From the NCBI GenBank assembly GCA_036845725.1, contig DAIUDK010000002.1:1-64000 (forward strand): DNA of 64,000 bases, written 5' to 3'. The stretch's first letter is position 1. Each line of letters opens with the position of its first letter. The position numbers were made by a program, and so were the translations under genes. The notes below the pieces were generated by a model, which had not been told where the DNA came from, made no database searches, and saw only the letters and a program-made list of their open reading frames with translations. The stretch comes from DSWT01 sp036845725 (GTDB taxonomy: Bacteria > Chloroflexota > Anaerolineae > B4-G1 > SLSP01). Shown here in pieces: positions 16,031 through 24,216 of this stretch.

Positions 16031-18076
16031 TTAGCTACCGAGCAACCGAGCGACTTTCGCGGCTAACGTGTCCACGGTAGGTGGCTTGGATATCCAATCC
16101 ACCGGAAATGTGTGCTGTAGGGTCGCTAAATCATACGATGCATGCCCGGTCACTAACAACACGGGCTTATCCCACTGACGCTCACGGAGCACCTGCACGA
16201 GAGCCATGCCACCCATCGAGGGCATCACAACGTCGGTCAGGATCAAAGCGACATCTGCGCCGTACTGCGTCAAAACGGCTAGAGCTTCCTCACCATTGAC
16301 CGCTTCGAGCGTACGGTAGTTCAAAAACTTCAGGGTTTCGACCAATGCCGCGCGCGCCGCAGTATCGTCCTCGACAACCAGAATCAGCGCGCCGTTCCCC
16401 TGAGGGGAAGCCAACTCAGGCGCCAGTGCGAATGCTTCCATCGAAGCAATCAGCGCCGGCAGATAAAACGTAAACGTTGCACCACGTTCAACTTCTGAGG
16501 TGACGGTGATTTCGCCGTGGTGAGCGGTGATGATACCGCGCACCTGCGCTAGGCCCAAACCGGTTCCCTTTCCAAGTGGCTTAGTGGTGAAAAACGGCTC
16601 GAACAGATGTGCGCGCACTTCCTCAGGTATACCCATCCCAGAATCAGTGACGGAGACTTGTATCCAATCGCCTGCAGCCAGTTGTGGACTGGGCGGAGTC
16701 TCGCCATCCTCAATATGATAATGCGCCAGATGTAATTGCAATGCGCCGCCCTCAGGCATCGCGTCGCGCGCATTGACAACCAGATTCAGCATCATCTGCT
16801 GTATGCTTGTAGAATCAGCGTTGACCCAGTACGCACCCGGTTCACTATCAAATGTGATGGTGATGTTCTCCGGCAAGGTGCGCCTGAACAATTGAACCTG
16901 CTCTTGCAAGAAGGCCAACAGCTCCAACGGACTGGGTTCGATCTCGGCCTTGCGACTGAAATCCAGGATTTGGCGAATCAGGTTCGTCGCATGTTGAGCT
17001 TGCTGGTTAACAATCAACATTCGCTCACGGGTGCGCTCGGGGAGTTCGGGGGTGCGCGCTGTCACTTGCGCATACAGCGTAATCGTCGCCATGATGTTGT
17101 TGAAGTCATGTACAATCCCGGCCGCCAGTTGCCCGACGGCAGCAAGCCGGTCCTGCTGCTGAATTTGCGCCAGTAGACGCTCGCGCTCGGCCTCGGCTCG
17201 TTTGCGCGCGGTGATATCGCGGACAATGACCTGCTCTGCCGGTCTTCCGGCATAGGTCGTCAGGCTGACGTTCAACTCGATCTCCACCTGGGAACCGTCG
17301 CGGCAGCGCAAGAACGATTCGTAGATTTGAGGAAGGGTCTCGCCAGCCATACGCCGATGATAATAGTCGCTCAGTTTGGGAAGTTCGCTGGTTGCGACAA
17401 AATCACTAAAAGGGCGGCCTATCGCCTCTTCAAGAGGATATCCAGAAAGCTCGACCAGGTAGCGGTTGCTGTACGCGACGCAGCCCTCCTGCACAATGGC
17501 GATACCGTCATTCGCGTATTCCACCAAATGCCGATACTTCGCCTCGCTATCTCGCAGTTCCGCCCCGATCCGCTCACGCTCGGCGATCTCCGCTTGCAAC
17601 TGCCGGTTGATTTCCACCAGTTCGGCGGTGCGCGCCTGCACGGTCTGCTCCAAACGCTCTGTTAACGCGTGCAGCCGCAAATGCGTGAGCACGCGCGCCA
17701 GCACTTCTTCCCTTTGCAGCGGTTTGGCGACATAGTCCACGGCTCCCAATTGCAGCCCCTTCACCTTGTGTTCCGTATCGGCCAGCGCGGTCATAAAAAT
17801 GATAGGGATGGCCTGCGTCGTGGGATCAGCCTTGAGACGGCGGCAGGTTTCAAACCCGTCGATCCCCGGCATCACCACATCCAGCAGGATCAAAGCCGGA
17901 CGCACAAGCTGTGCGCGGGCGATGCCCTGTTCGCCATTGCGCGCGACCAAAACCTCAAGCTCATACTCCATCAGATAATCGCTTAACGCCGATAAGCTGT
18001 TGGCATTGTCATCAATGATGAGCACAGTCTGTGTCGGGACTGTGGACGTGCGATTACGGTCCTGAGGATCGCTCAT
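16031..18076 (-). CDS. Hybrid sensor kinase (REC-PAS-HisKA-HATPase-REC)
   Basis: The 681-residue cytoplasmic protein begins with a receiver domain (phospho-acceptor Asp in ILLDVVMPG, about residue 65), then a coiled coil, a PAS domain (about 170-290), a HisKA domain with the NtrB-like HDFNN motif (about residue 325), HATPase_c with NARDAMP and GTGLGLAQV boxes, and a second receiver (ILTDVVMPSMGG). There is no DNA-binding output. Its ATG overlaps the stop of the propeller kinase gene by 4 bases, so the two are translated together. The N-terminal receiver probably accepts phosphate from that kinase, forming a phosphorelay. The ligand of the PAS domain is unknown. Confidence 0.9.
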   Translation of the reverse strand: MSDPQDRNRTSTVPTQTVLIIDDNANSLSALSDYLMEYELEVLVARNGEQGIARAQLVRPALILLDVVMPGIDGFETCRRLKADPTTQAIPIIFMTALADTEHKVKGLQLGAVDYVAKPLQREEVLARVLTHLRLHALTERLEQTVQARTAELVEINRQLQAEIAERERIGAELRDSEAKYRHLVEYANDGIAIVQEGCVAYSNRYLVELSGYPLEEAIGRPFSDFVATSELPKLSDYYHRRMAGETLPQIYESFLRCRDGSQVEIELNVSLTTYAGRPAEQVIVRDITARKRAEAERERLLAQIQQQDRLAAVGQLAAGIVHDFNNIMATITLYAQVTARTPELPERTRERMLIVNQQAQHATNLIRQILDFSRKAEIEPSPLELLAFLQEQVQLFRRTLPENITITFDSEPGAYWVNADSTSIQQMMLNLVVNARDAMPEGGALQLHLAHYHIEDGETPPSPQLAAGDWIQVSVTDSGMGIPEEVRAHLFEPFFTTKPLGKGTGLGLAQVRGIITAHHGEITVTSEVERGATFTFYLPALIASMEAFALAPELASPQGNGALILVVEDDTAARAALVETLKFLNYRTLEAVNGEEALAVLTQYGADVALILTDVVMPSMGGMALVQVLRERQWDKPVLLVTGHASYDLATLQHTFPVDWISKPPTVDTLAAKVARLLGS

Positions 18077-21000
18077 AGATCACCTCCTGAGGCTTGAGTC
18101 AAAAATGCGCGAATTTTGTCTTCCTCGAAATCTCTGGCAAGCCGTTCGAGTTGCACCGCAAATGGCTGATAGCGAGCATTCTCTTGGCCGATTGCACTGG
18201 CGCACTGGCGAATCGCGTGCATATTACCACGCTGGAGCAGCGCGCGCAGTTCGTCCAGCACCGCCCCTGGCGGCATCACCAAAGCCTCTAGGGTATCGTC
18301 TGGCACGCCCGCGTCGAGTAACGGTGGCGCTTGATAGCTCCACGTCACCTGACAATGCTCGGCGATCAATGCAAAAAGCTCTGGCACATGGATTGGTTTG
18401 GGGATAAAGGCGTCGCATCCGGCGATAACACTGGACTGGCGGTCTTTTTCGAAGACGCTGGCGGAGGTGGCGAAGATAACCGCGTTTTGCAACGCCGGGA
18501 TACTGCGGATGGCTCGCACAGCATCGACACCGGTCATCACCGGCATCACCAAATCCATCATGATCAGGTCAGGCTGCACAGCCCGCGCCCTTTCAACGGC
18601 CTGCTGCCCATCCTCAGCTTCCATCACCACGAAACCGAGCGGCTCAAGCAACGCGACAAGGACCAGTCTGTTATAGGCCTTATCGTCTGCCACCAGCACC
18701 TTGAGCGGGTAATTACCGGTCGTAGTGTAACCATAAATGGCGGTCGCAGGGGTTGTAGCCGGAGCGCTAACAGCGGACGCCCCTACCGTCAGATCCACCT
18801 CGAACCAGAAAGTGCTTCCGTATCCAGGCTCGCTTTCGACGTACAATTCACTGCCCATCGCACGCACCAGTGTGCGACTGATCGCCAGCCCCAGGCCCGT
18901 TCCTTCTATCTGCTGCGCCCCCGCCCCAACCTGCTCGAACGGCTGGAACAACCGGGCGAGCTGGTCAGGCGTCATGCCGGGGCCGGTATCGGCGACCTCG
19001 AAACGCACGCGCGCCCGGCCCGGCGCAGGCGGCGCAAGTGACCGCACCCGGAACGTGACCTGACCGGCTGTGGTGAATTTGACGGCGTTACCGAGCAGGT
19101 TGAGCAACACCTGGCGCAGGCGCGTCTCGTCGGCGCACACCTCAATGGGCAAATCCCCCAGCGGCGTGTAGGTAAAGAGGAGGCTCTTCTGCTCGGCGCG
19201 CGCGGCGATAATACCGGCGATCCCTTCCAGAAAACCGGAGAAGTGAAAGTCGCTGGGATACAATTCCATTTTCCCGGCCTCGATCTTTGCCAGGTCAAGG
19301 ATGTCGTTGATCAGCGTCAGCAGGTGTTCACCGCTCTGGCGGATCACGTTCAGGCCATCCAACTGCCTCGTGCTGAGGTCCCGGTCACGCTGGAAAATCT
19401 GGACGTAGCCCAGGATACCGTTGAGCGGGGTGCGCAGTTCGTGGCTCATGTTGGAAAGGAACTCGCTCTTGGCCTGATTGGCGACTTCAGCCGCACTTCG
19501 TGCTTCATCCGCTTGCTCTTTGGCCTGCTGTAGCTCGCGCGTCCGCTCCGCCACCTGAATTTCGAGGCGTTCACGCTGCTGCTCCAGCAGTTTTACGCGT
19601 GCCAGAAACCCGCCGACGACCACACCCGCGACAACCAATCCCGCCAGGGTTTGGAACCACCAGGTCTTCCAGATCGGCGGGGTGATGATGATCTTGAGCG
19701 CCGTACCTTCTTCGTTCCAGACGCCGTCGCTGTTGGAGGCTTTGACGCGGAAGGTGTACTCGCCACCATCGAGGTTGGTATAGGTGGCAAAGCGTCGTTT
19801 AGCGGTGGTATAGTTCCAGTCTTCATCAAATCCTTCAAGCATGTAGGCGTACTGATTACGTTCCGGCGTCGAATAGCTTAACGCGGCGAACGCGAAGGAA
19901 AAAACGGAATCTTTGTAGGTCAGGTTCAGTTCATCCAACAGGGAAATGGCTTTGGGCAGCGGTGACTCCGGGCCAACGGAAACGGGTTTGTTGAACAATT
20001 GGAAATCTGTCAGAACCACCGGCGGAATGTAAGAATTCGTCGTGATCTGCTCAGGATAGAACACGTTGAAGCCACCCTTGCCGCCAAAGAAAAACGCGCC
20101 ATCTCGACTCTTGGTGAACGAGGAGATGCTGAATTGCACATCTTGTAAACCGTCGCCCACATCGTATTCCGTGAAAATCGAGGTTTGAGGATTGAACTTG
20201 TACAACCCATCCAATGTGCTCAGCCAGAGATTTGGCCCACCTTGTCCAGCGGAGATCCCTTGCGCAGCAAAGGCGTCATCCTCGAGGATGCCCATCACAG
20301 CGGCATTGCGCAGACCGTCTTTCTCGCGGTATTGGATGAACGTGCCCGTGGCGCGATCCAGTTTGTTCAACCCGCCCAATGTGCCCACCCACAGCGCGCC
20401 CATGCTATCTTCGTACAACGACGCGACGGTGGGGTTGCTCAAGCTGGTGGGGTCATCCGGGTTGGAACGGTAATGGCGGAATTGCTGCGTCTCGCGGTCG
20501 AAGGCTTCCAGCCCACTGGTAACGCCCACCCACAACACGCCGGCAGCATCCTCGTAGATAATCGTCACATTGTTGTCGGCCAGGCTGGCAGGGTCCTGGG
20601 GGTTGTTTTGATAACGAGTGAAACGCTTGCTCTCGCGGTCAAAGCGATGCAGCCCGCCGCCAAACGTCCCTACCCACAATTCGCCCAGGCGATCCTCGTA
20701 GATCGCCCAGACGCTGTTGTGCGCCAGACTGTCTGGATTGTCGGGGTCGGCGGGATAGTGGGTGAATTGCTCAGTGGTCGGATCGAAGCGATCCAAACCG
20801 CTGTTTTCCGTGCCTACCCAGAGGATTCCGGCCCGATCCATATACAGAATCCTGGCGGTGTCTTCGCTCAGACTAAACGGATCCGTCGGGTCGTGCCGGT
20901 AGTGGGTGAACTGACCGGTTTCGCGGTCAAAACGGTTGATGCCGCCGAGCGTGCCCAGCCATATCATCCCGGCGGGATCTTCGATGATCGACCACACCAA

Positions 21001-22176
21001 GTTGCTCCCCAGACCCAAAGGATCGTCAGGATTGTACCGATAATGGGCGAATTTATGCTTTTCACGGTCGTAGATATTCAACCCGTCTGCAGCGCCAAAC
21101 CAAAGTATGCCGGATTGATCTTCATAACTCGACCAGACCATATCGCTGCTCAGAGCATGGGGCATAGTGGCAGCATGTCGATGATGTACGAATTGTGCTT
21201 TCCCGCTGACTGCCGTGCTTTCGCGATCCAACTGATTTAGCCCGCCACCATACGTGATGATCCACAACACGCCCTGCCGATCCTCCAGCACCATCTTGAC
21301 GTGATCGTGGCTCAGACTATGGAGATCACCGGGGTCATAACGATGCCGTGTAAAACGCCCCGTTTCGCGGTCCATCTGGTTGAGGCCGCCATCTTTCGTA
21401 CCAACCCAAAATGCACCCGTAGTGTCCTCGTAAATGGCCGTCACGGTATTGTCGCCCAGGCTATATGGATCGTTTTGGGCGTAACGATAGTGCGCAAACT
21501 GACCCGTTTCACGGTCGAATTTGTCCAACCCACCGCCATAAGTCCCCACCCACAGCGTCCCTGCACGATCCTCATAAAGGGCGCTCACGTAGTTATGACT
21601 CAAACTGTGCGAATTGCTCGGGTCATTGACATAGCGCGTGAAGCGTTCCGTTTCCCGGTCCAGGCGATTGAGGCCACCGTTTTCCGTCCCCACCCAGAGC
21701 GCGCCGGAGGCATCTTCAAGGATGACCTGCACCTTGTCATCTCCCAAACTGGTTGTATCGGCGGGATCGTGGCGATAGGCGCTGAAACGCTCCATCGCCG
21801 CATCGAAACGATTCAGTCCACCCCACGTGCCAGTCCAGAGCACGCCAGATTTATCGACGTAGAGAGCCAGGATGAAGTTGTTACTCAAGCTGTAAGGATC
21901 ATCGGGGTTGTGTTTGTACACGGTAAAGTCGTAACCGTCGAATTTATCCAACCCATCTTGCGTGCCAAACCACATAAACCCCTGCTGATCCTGCGCGATG
22001 CTCATCACAAGCGCGCTGGAAAGTCCCTGCTCTACGGAGATTAAGTCAAATTTGATGTCAGGGCCTTGCTGCGCCAGCGCCGTGGGCACGCTGAGCATCG
22101 TCAGGCAAACAGTCAGCGCCAGACCGGCAATTGCCCGCACCCAATGCCGTCCAATTCCTGGATGCAATCCCTTCAT
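18073..22176 (-). CDS. Two-component propeller hybrid histidine kinase
   Basis: The 1367-residue protein has a signal peptide (cleavage near ALAQQ, about residue 36), then 14 Reg_prop blades of about 43-50 residues with motifs like WVGTYGGGLDKFD, enough for two seven-bladed periplasmic propellers. A Y_Y_Y domain, one membrane helix (about 830-855), a coiled coil, HisKA (SHELRTP, His about 910), HATPase_c, a receiver (MMDLVMPVMTG, Asp about 1205) and a short helical tail follow. This resembles hybrid two-component systems of Bacteroidetes that sense glycan fragments, except that the C-terminal AraC DNA-binding domain is missing. Signal output presumably goes to the overlapping downstream REC-PAS kinase. 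A glycan ligand would match the nearby GH29/GH2 cluster, but this is inference. Confidence 0.92.
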   Translation of the reverse strand: MKGLHPGIGRHWVRAIAGLALTVCLTMLSVPTALAQQGPDIKFDLISVEQGLSSALVMSIAQDQQGFMWFGTQDGLDKFDGYDFTVYKHNPDDPYSLSNNFILALYVDKSGVLWTGTWGGLNRFDAAMERFSAYRHDPADTTSLGDDKVQVILEDASGALWVGTENGGLNRLDRETERFTRYVNDPSNSHSLSHNYVSALYEDRAGTLWVGTYGGGLDKFDRETGQFAHYRYAQNDPYSLGDNTVTAIYEDTTGAFWVGTKDGGLNQMDRETGRFTRHRYDPGDLHSLSHDHVKMVLEDRQGVLWIITYGGGLNQLDRESTAVSGKAQFVHHRHAATMPHALSSDMVWSSYEDQSGILWFGAADGLNIYDREKHKFAHYRYNPDDPLGLGSNLVWSIIEDPAGMIWLGTLGGINRFDRETGQFTHYRHDPTDPFSLSEDTARILYMDRAGILWVGTENSGLDRFDPTTEQFTHYPADPDNPDSLAHNSVWAIYEDRLGELWVGTFGGGLHRFDRESKRFTRYQNNPQDPASLADNNVTIIYEDAAGVLWVGVTSGLEAFDRETQQFRHYRSNPDDPTSLSNPTVASLYEDSMGALWVGTLGGLNKLDRATGTFIQYREKDGLRNAAVMGILEDDAFAAQGISAGQGGPNLWLSTLDGLYKFNPQTSIFTEYDVGDGLQDVQFSISSFTKSRDGAFFFGGKGGFNVFYPEQITTNSYIPPVVLTDFQLFNKPVSVGPESPLPKAISLLDELNLTYKDSVFSFAFAALSYSTPERNQYAYMLEGFDEDWNYTTAKRRFATYTNLDGGEYTFRVKASNSDGVWNEEGTALKIIITPPIWKTWWFQTLAGLVVAGVVVGGFLARVKLLEQQRERLEIQVAERTRELQQAKEQADEARSAAEVANQAKSEFLSNMSHELRTPLNGILGYVQIFQRDRDLSTRQLDGLNVIRQSGEHLLTLINDILDLAKIEAGKMELYPSDFHFSGFLEGIAGIIAARAEQKSLLFTYTPLGDLPIEVCADETRLRQVLLNLLGNAVKFTTAGQVTFRVRSLAPPAPGRARVRFEVADTGPGMTPDQLARLFQPFEQVGAGAQQIEGTGLGLAISRTLVRAMGSELYVESEPGYGSTFWFEVDLTVGASAVSAPATTPATAIYGYTTTGNYPLKVLVADDKAYNRLVLVALLEPLGFVVMEAEDGQQAVERARAVQPDLIMMDLVMPVMTGVDAVRAIRSIPALQNAVIFATSASVFEKDRQSSVIAGCDAFIPKPIHVPELFALIAEHCQVTWSYQAPPLLDAGVPDDTLEALVMPPGAVLDELRALLQRGNMHAIRQCASAIGQENARYQPFAVQLERLARDFEEDKIRAFLTQASGGDL

Positions 22177-22240
22177 TGCCCCTCCCGCGATACACCAACA
22201 TTAATATTATCAAGTGGAGAGCCAGAGTTCAGCTTATAGT

Positions 22241-22384
22241 ATGAGTATATACCAAGGAACACTAATTGACAAAAAGCAGACCCTGCCCTCCCTGTTGGAA
22301 CGCGCCCTGGACACAGCGGAAGCCGACTGTTTCGTCTGCGGCGCGTGCATCGAAGCCTGCCCACACAAAGACGCGCTCAACTGA
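22241..22384 (+). CDS. Small ferredoxin-like protein, 47 residues
   Basis: A 47-codon frame runs from ATG at 22241 to TGA at 22384. Residues 31-43 contain DCFVCGACIEACP, the complete CxxCxxCxxxCP pattern of one [4Fe-4S] cluster, and the start MSIYQGTLID looks like an ordinary N-terminus. Such a short single-cluster protein could be a mini-ferredoxin or the C-terminal part of a larger lost oxidoreductase. No strong ribosome-binding site is seen; an in-frame GTG exists at 22214. It lies alone on the plus strand between two minus-strand kinase genes. The motif is unlikely by chance, but expression is unproved. Confidence 0.5.
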   Translation: MSIYQGTLIDKKQTLPSLLERALDTAEADCFVCGACIEACPHKDALN

Positions 22385-22419
22385 CGAGCGAAAGCATAGC
22401 CTGGTAGCTCTCCAAACAA

Positions 22420-22452
22420 AAATGGCCGGCTTGTTGGACAAGCCGGCCATTT
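22420..22452 (-). terminator. Perfect hairpin terminator after tRNA-Pro
   Basis: A 14-bp perfect stem (AAATGGCCGGCTTG paired with CAAGCCGGCCATTT) with a 5-base loop lies just downstream of the tRNA on the minus strand. It ends in a T run (TTTTTG). It may also stop transcription of the small ferredoxin-like gene from the other side. Confidence 0.85.
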
Positions 22453-22464
22453 CTCTATCGTCAG

Positions 22465-22539
22465 TCGGGGCGGACGGATTTGAACCGTCGACCTCTACAA
22501 CCCCATTGTAGCGCCCTAGCCAAGCTGGGCTACGCCCCG
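22465..22539 (-). tRNA. tRNA-Pro (anticodon GGG)
   Basis: The minus strand folds into a complete cloverleaf of 75 nt. The acceptor stem CGGGGCG pairs with CGCCCCG, the discriminator is A, the D arm is GCCCAGCTTGGCTAGGGC, the anticodon stem CTACA/TGTAG holds the loop ATGGGGT (anticodon GGG), and the T arm has GTTCAAATC. No CCA is encoded. It reads proline codons CCC and CCU. Confidence 0.95.
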
Positions 22540-22575
22540 TTCACGTGCGGGATAATACCATAACTGAGGGGATTG

Positions 22576-24162
22576 TCAAACGGCAGGTGGATTCGAAAGG
22601 GCCCGCGCCAGCGCCTCGGCCAGTTCATGCAGGTCCGGCGGCTTCTGTACCCAGGCGACGACACCGGCCTCGCGCAGAGCATCCACCTCCGTCTCCAAGG
22701 GATGCCCGCTCATCACCACGATGCGTACGTGCGGAGCGCGCTGGCGCAAGGTCGTAGCCAATGCCATTCCTCCCATCTCCGGCATCACCAGATCACTCAG
22801 TACCAACGCGATGTCAGCGGGATGCGCCGCGACGATTTGTAGCGCCTCTTTCCCATTTGCGGCTTCCAACGTGCGATACTGCAACAGCTCTAGCGCGGCA
22901 ACAATAGCCGTACGGGTCGCCGGACTATCTTCTACCACCAGGATCGTTTCGCCGTGTCCCATAAACAATGCGGCAGATGGGGATGCCGGCGACGGAACCT
23001 CTGAGACATCCAATGCAGGTAAAAAGACAGAGAAGGTTGTTCCTACGCCAATTTGGGTTTTTACGTCGATCCACCCATCGTGTGAAACGACGATCCCATA
23101 AACTTGCGCCAATCCCAAGCCGCTGCCCTTGCCCGGCTCTTTGCTCGTGAAAAATGGATCGTAGATGTGCGGTAAAACGTCATCGGAAATGCCGGTTCCG
23201 GTATCCACTACATCCGCGCGCACCCACTCGCCGGGCGGCTCCGCCTCGACGACGTACACCCGCACCAGATCGATGTGCAACTCACCCCCATCCGGCATAG
23301 CGTCGCGCGCATTGAACACCAGGTTCATGAACATCTGCTGCATCCGCGTCCGGTCGGCGTTGACGAGATAAGTGTCCGTGCCGTAGGTTAATTTAATCCG
23401 AATCGTCTCCGGCAGCGTCCGCTCCCACAATCGAACTTGCTGGGTAAGCAAGGTCACCAGATCGACGGGCTGCCGATCCAGGACCGCCCGGCGACCGAAA
23501 TCGAGGATTTGGTTGATCAGATCGGCAGCGCGATGCGCCTGCTCGACGATGACGAGCAGACGCTCATGTAATTGGGGAGACAACCCAATCATCCGCAGCG
23601 ACATCTGGCTGTAGAGCACAATGCTCGCGAGAATGTTATTGAAGTCGTGGGCAATGCCGGCTGCCAGTTGCCCGACGCTCGCCAGTCGTTCCTGACGCTC
23701 GAGGAGCTGGCGCACCGTGCGTTCTTGCGTCGCCTCATGGATGACCAAGACCCAATACTCCGGCTCAGTCTCGTTCGCAATAGGCCGAGCGATGATCTCG
23801 AACAAGCGTCCACCAGACGTTACCTCGTGCCGCAATCCCTGCGGTGGAGAAGTGAGCAATTCAGTCAGCGCACGGTCACCCAAACGTGTGAGGCGCTGTT
23901 CCAGATCAATACCCAGGGCATTCAAGATGTTTTCGGCTACAGGGTTGATCGTCAATATCCGGCCGCTCCCATCCAATAGCAGCATGCCCTCGGGTACAGT
24001 ATCGATGATGTCCTGAACTTGACGGGCCTGGGTTTGAATCTGCGCCAGCAAGCGTTCCGTCGCCTCGAGCGCTTCACGCAGTCGCTCCTCGCTTTCGCGC
24101 AAGGCTTCCTCGGCCCGTGAGCGTTCATCCGCCTCAAGGCAAAAGGAAATGTACGCCGCCAA
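22576..24162 (-). CDS. Hybrid kinase, downstream part (PAS-HisKA-HATPase-REC) of a split gene
   Basis: The 528-residue frame begins inside a GAF domain (AAYISFCLEADERSRAEEA), then a coiled coil, a PAS domain (DIIDTVPEGMLLLDGSGRI), HisKA with HDFNN, HATPase_c (NARDAMP, GSGLGLAQV) and a receiver (LVLSDLVMPEMGG). The frame is open and in register with the upstream part at 24217-26340; only the TAA at 24217-24219 separates them. The TTG at 24162 is merely the first start-like codon and has no ribosome-binding site. If made alone it would be a soluble kinase core cut off from its sensor. Alternatively this is the dead 3' half of a pseudogene. Confidence 0.7.
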   Translation of the reverse strand: MAAYISFCLEADERSRAEEALRESEERLREALEATERLLAQIQTQARQVQDIIDTVPEGMLLLDGSGRILTINPVAENILNALGIDLEQRLTRLGDRALTELLTSPPQGLRHEVTSGGRLFEIIARPIANETEPEYWVLVIHEATQERTVRQLLERQERLASVGQLAAGIAHDFNNILASIVLYSQMSLRMIGLSPQLHERLLVIVEQAHRAADLINQILDFGRRAVLDRQPVDLVTLLTQQVRLWERTLPETIRIKLTYGTDTYLVNADRTRMQQMFMNLVFNARDAMPDGGELHIDLVRVYVVEAEPPGEWVRADVVDTGTGISDDVLPHIYDPFFTSKEPGKGSGLGLAQVYGIVVSHDGWIDVKTQIGVGTTFSVFLPALDVSEVPSPASPSAALFMGHGETILVVEDSPATRTAIVAALELLQYRTLEAANGKEALQIVAAHPADIALVLSDLVMPEMGGMALATTLRQRAPHVRIVVMSGHPLETEVDALREAGVVAWVQKPPDLHELAEALARALSNPPAV

Positions 24163-24216
24163 CGTCAGCGCCAGTTGCTCTTCCTCAGGCAGCCAGCGGC
24201 GCTTTTCGCCAACGTG

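Noticed and set aside
20185..21240. Long plus-strand frame of 351 codons inside the propeller kinase gene
   Set aside because: It is the opposite-strand shadow of the repeated propeller blades and has no domain or ribosome-binding support.
22465..22539. Integration site at the tRNA-Pro gene
   Set aside because: No partial duplicate of the tRNA 3' end and no integrase nearby.
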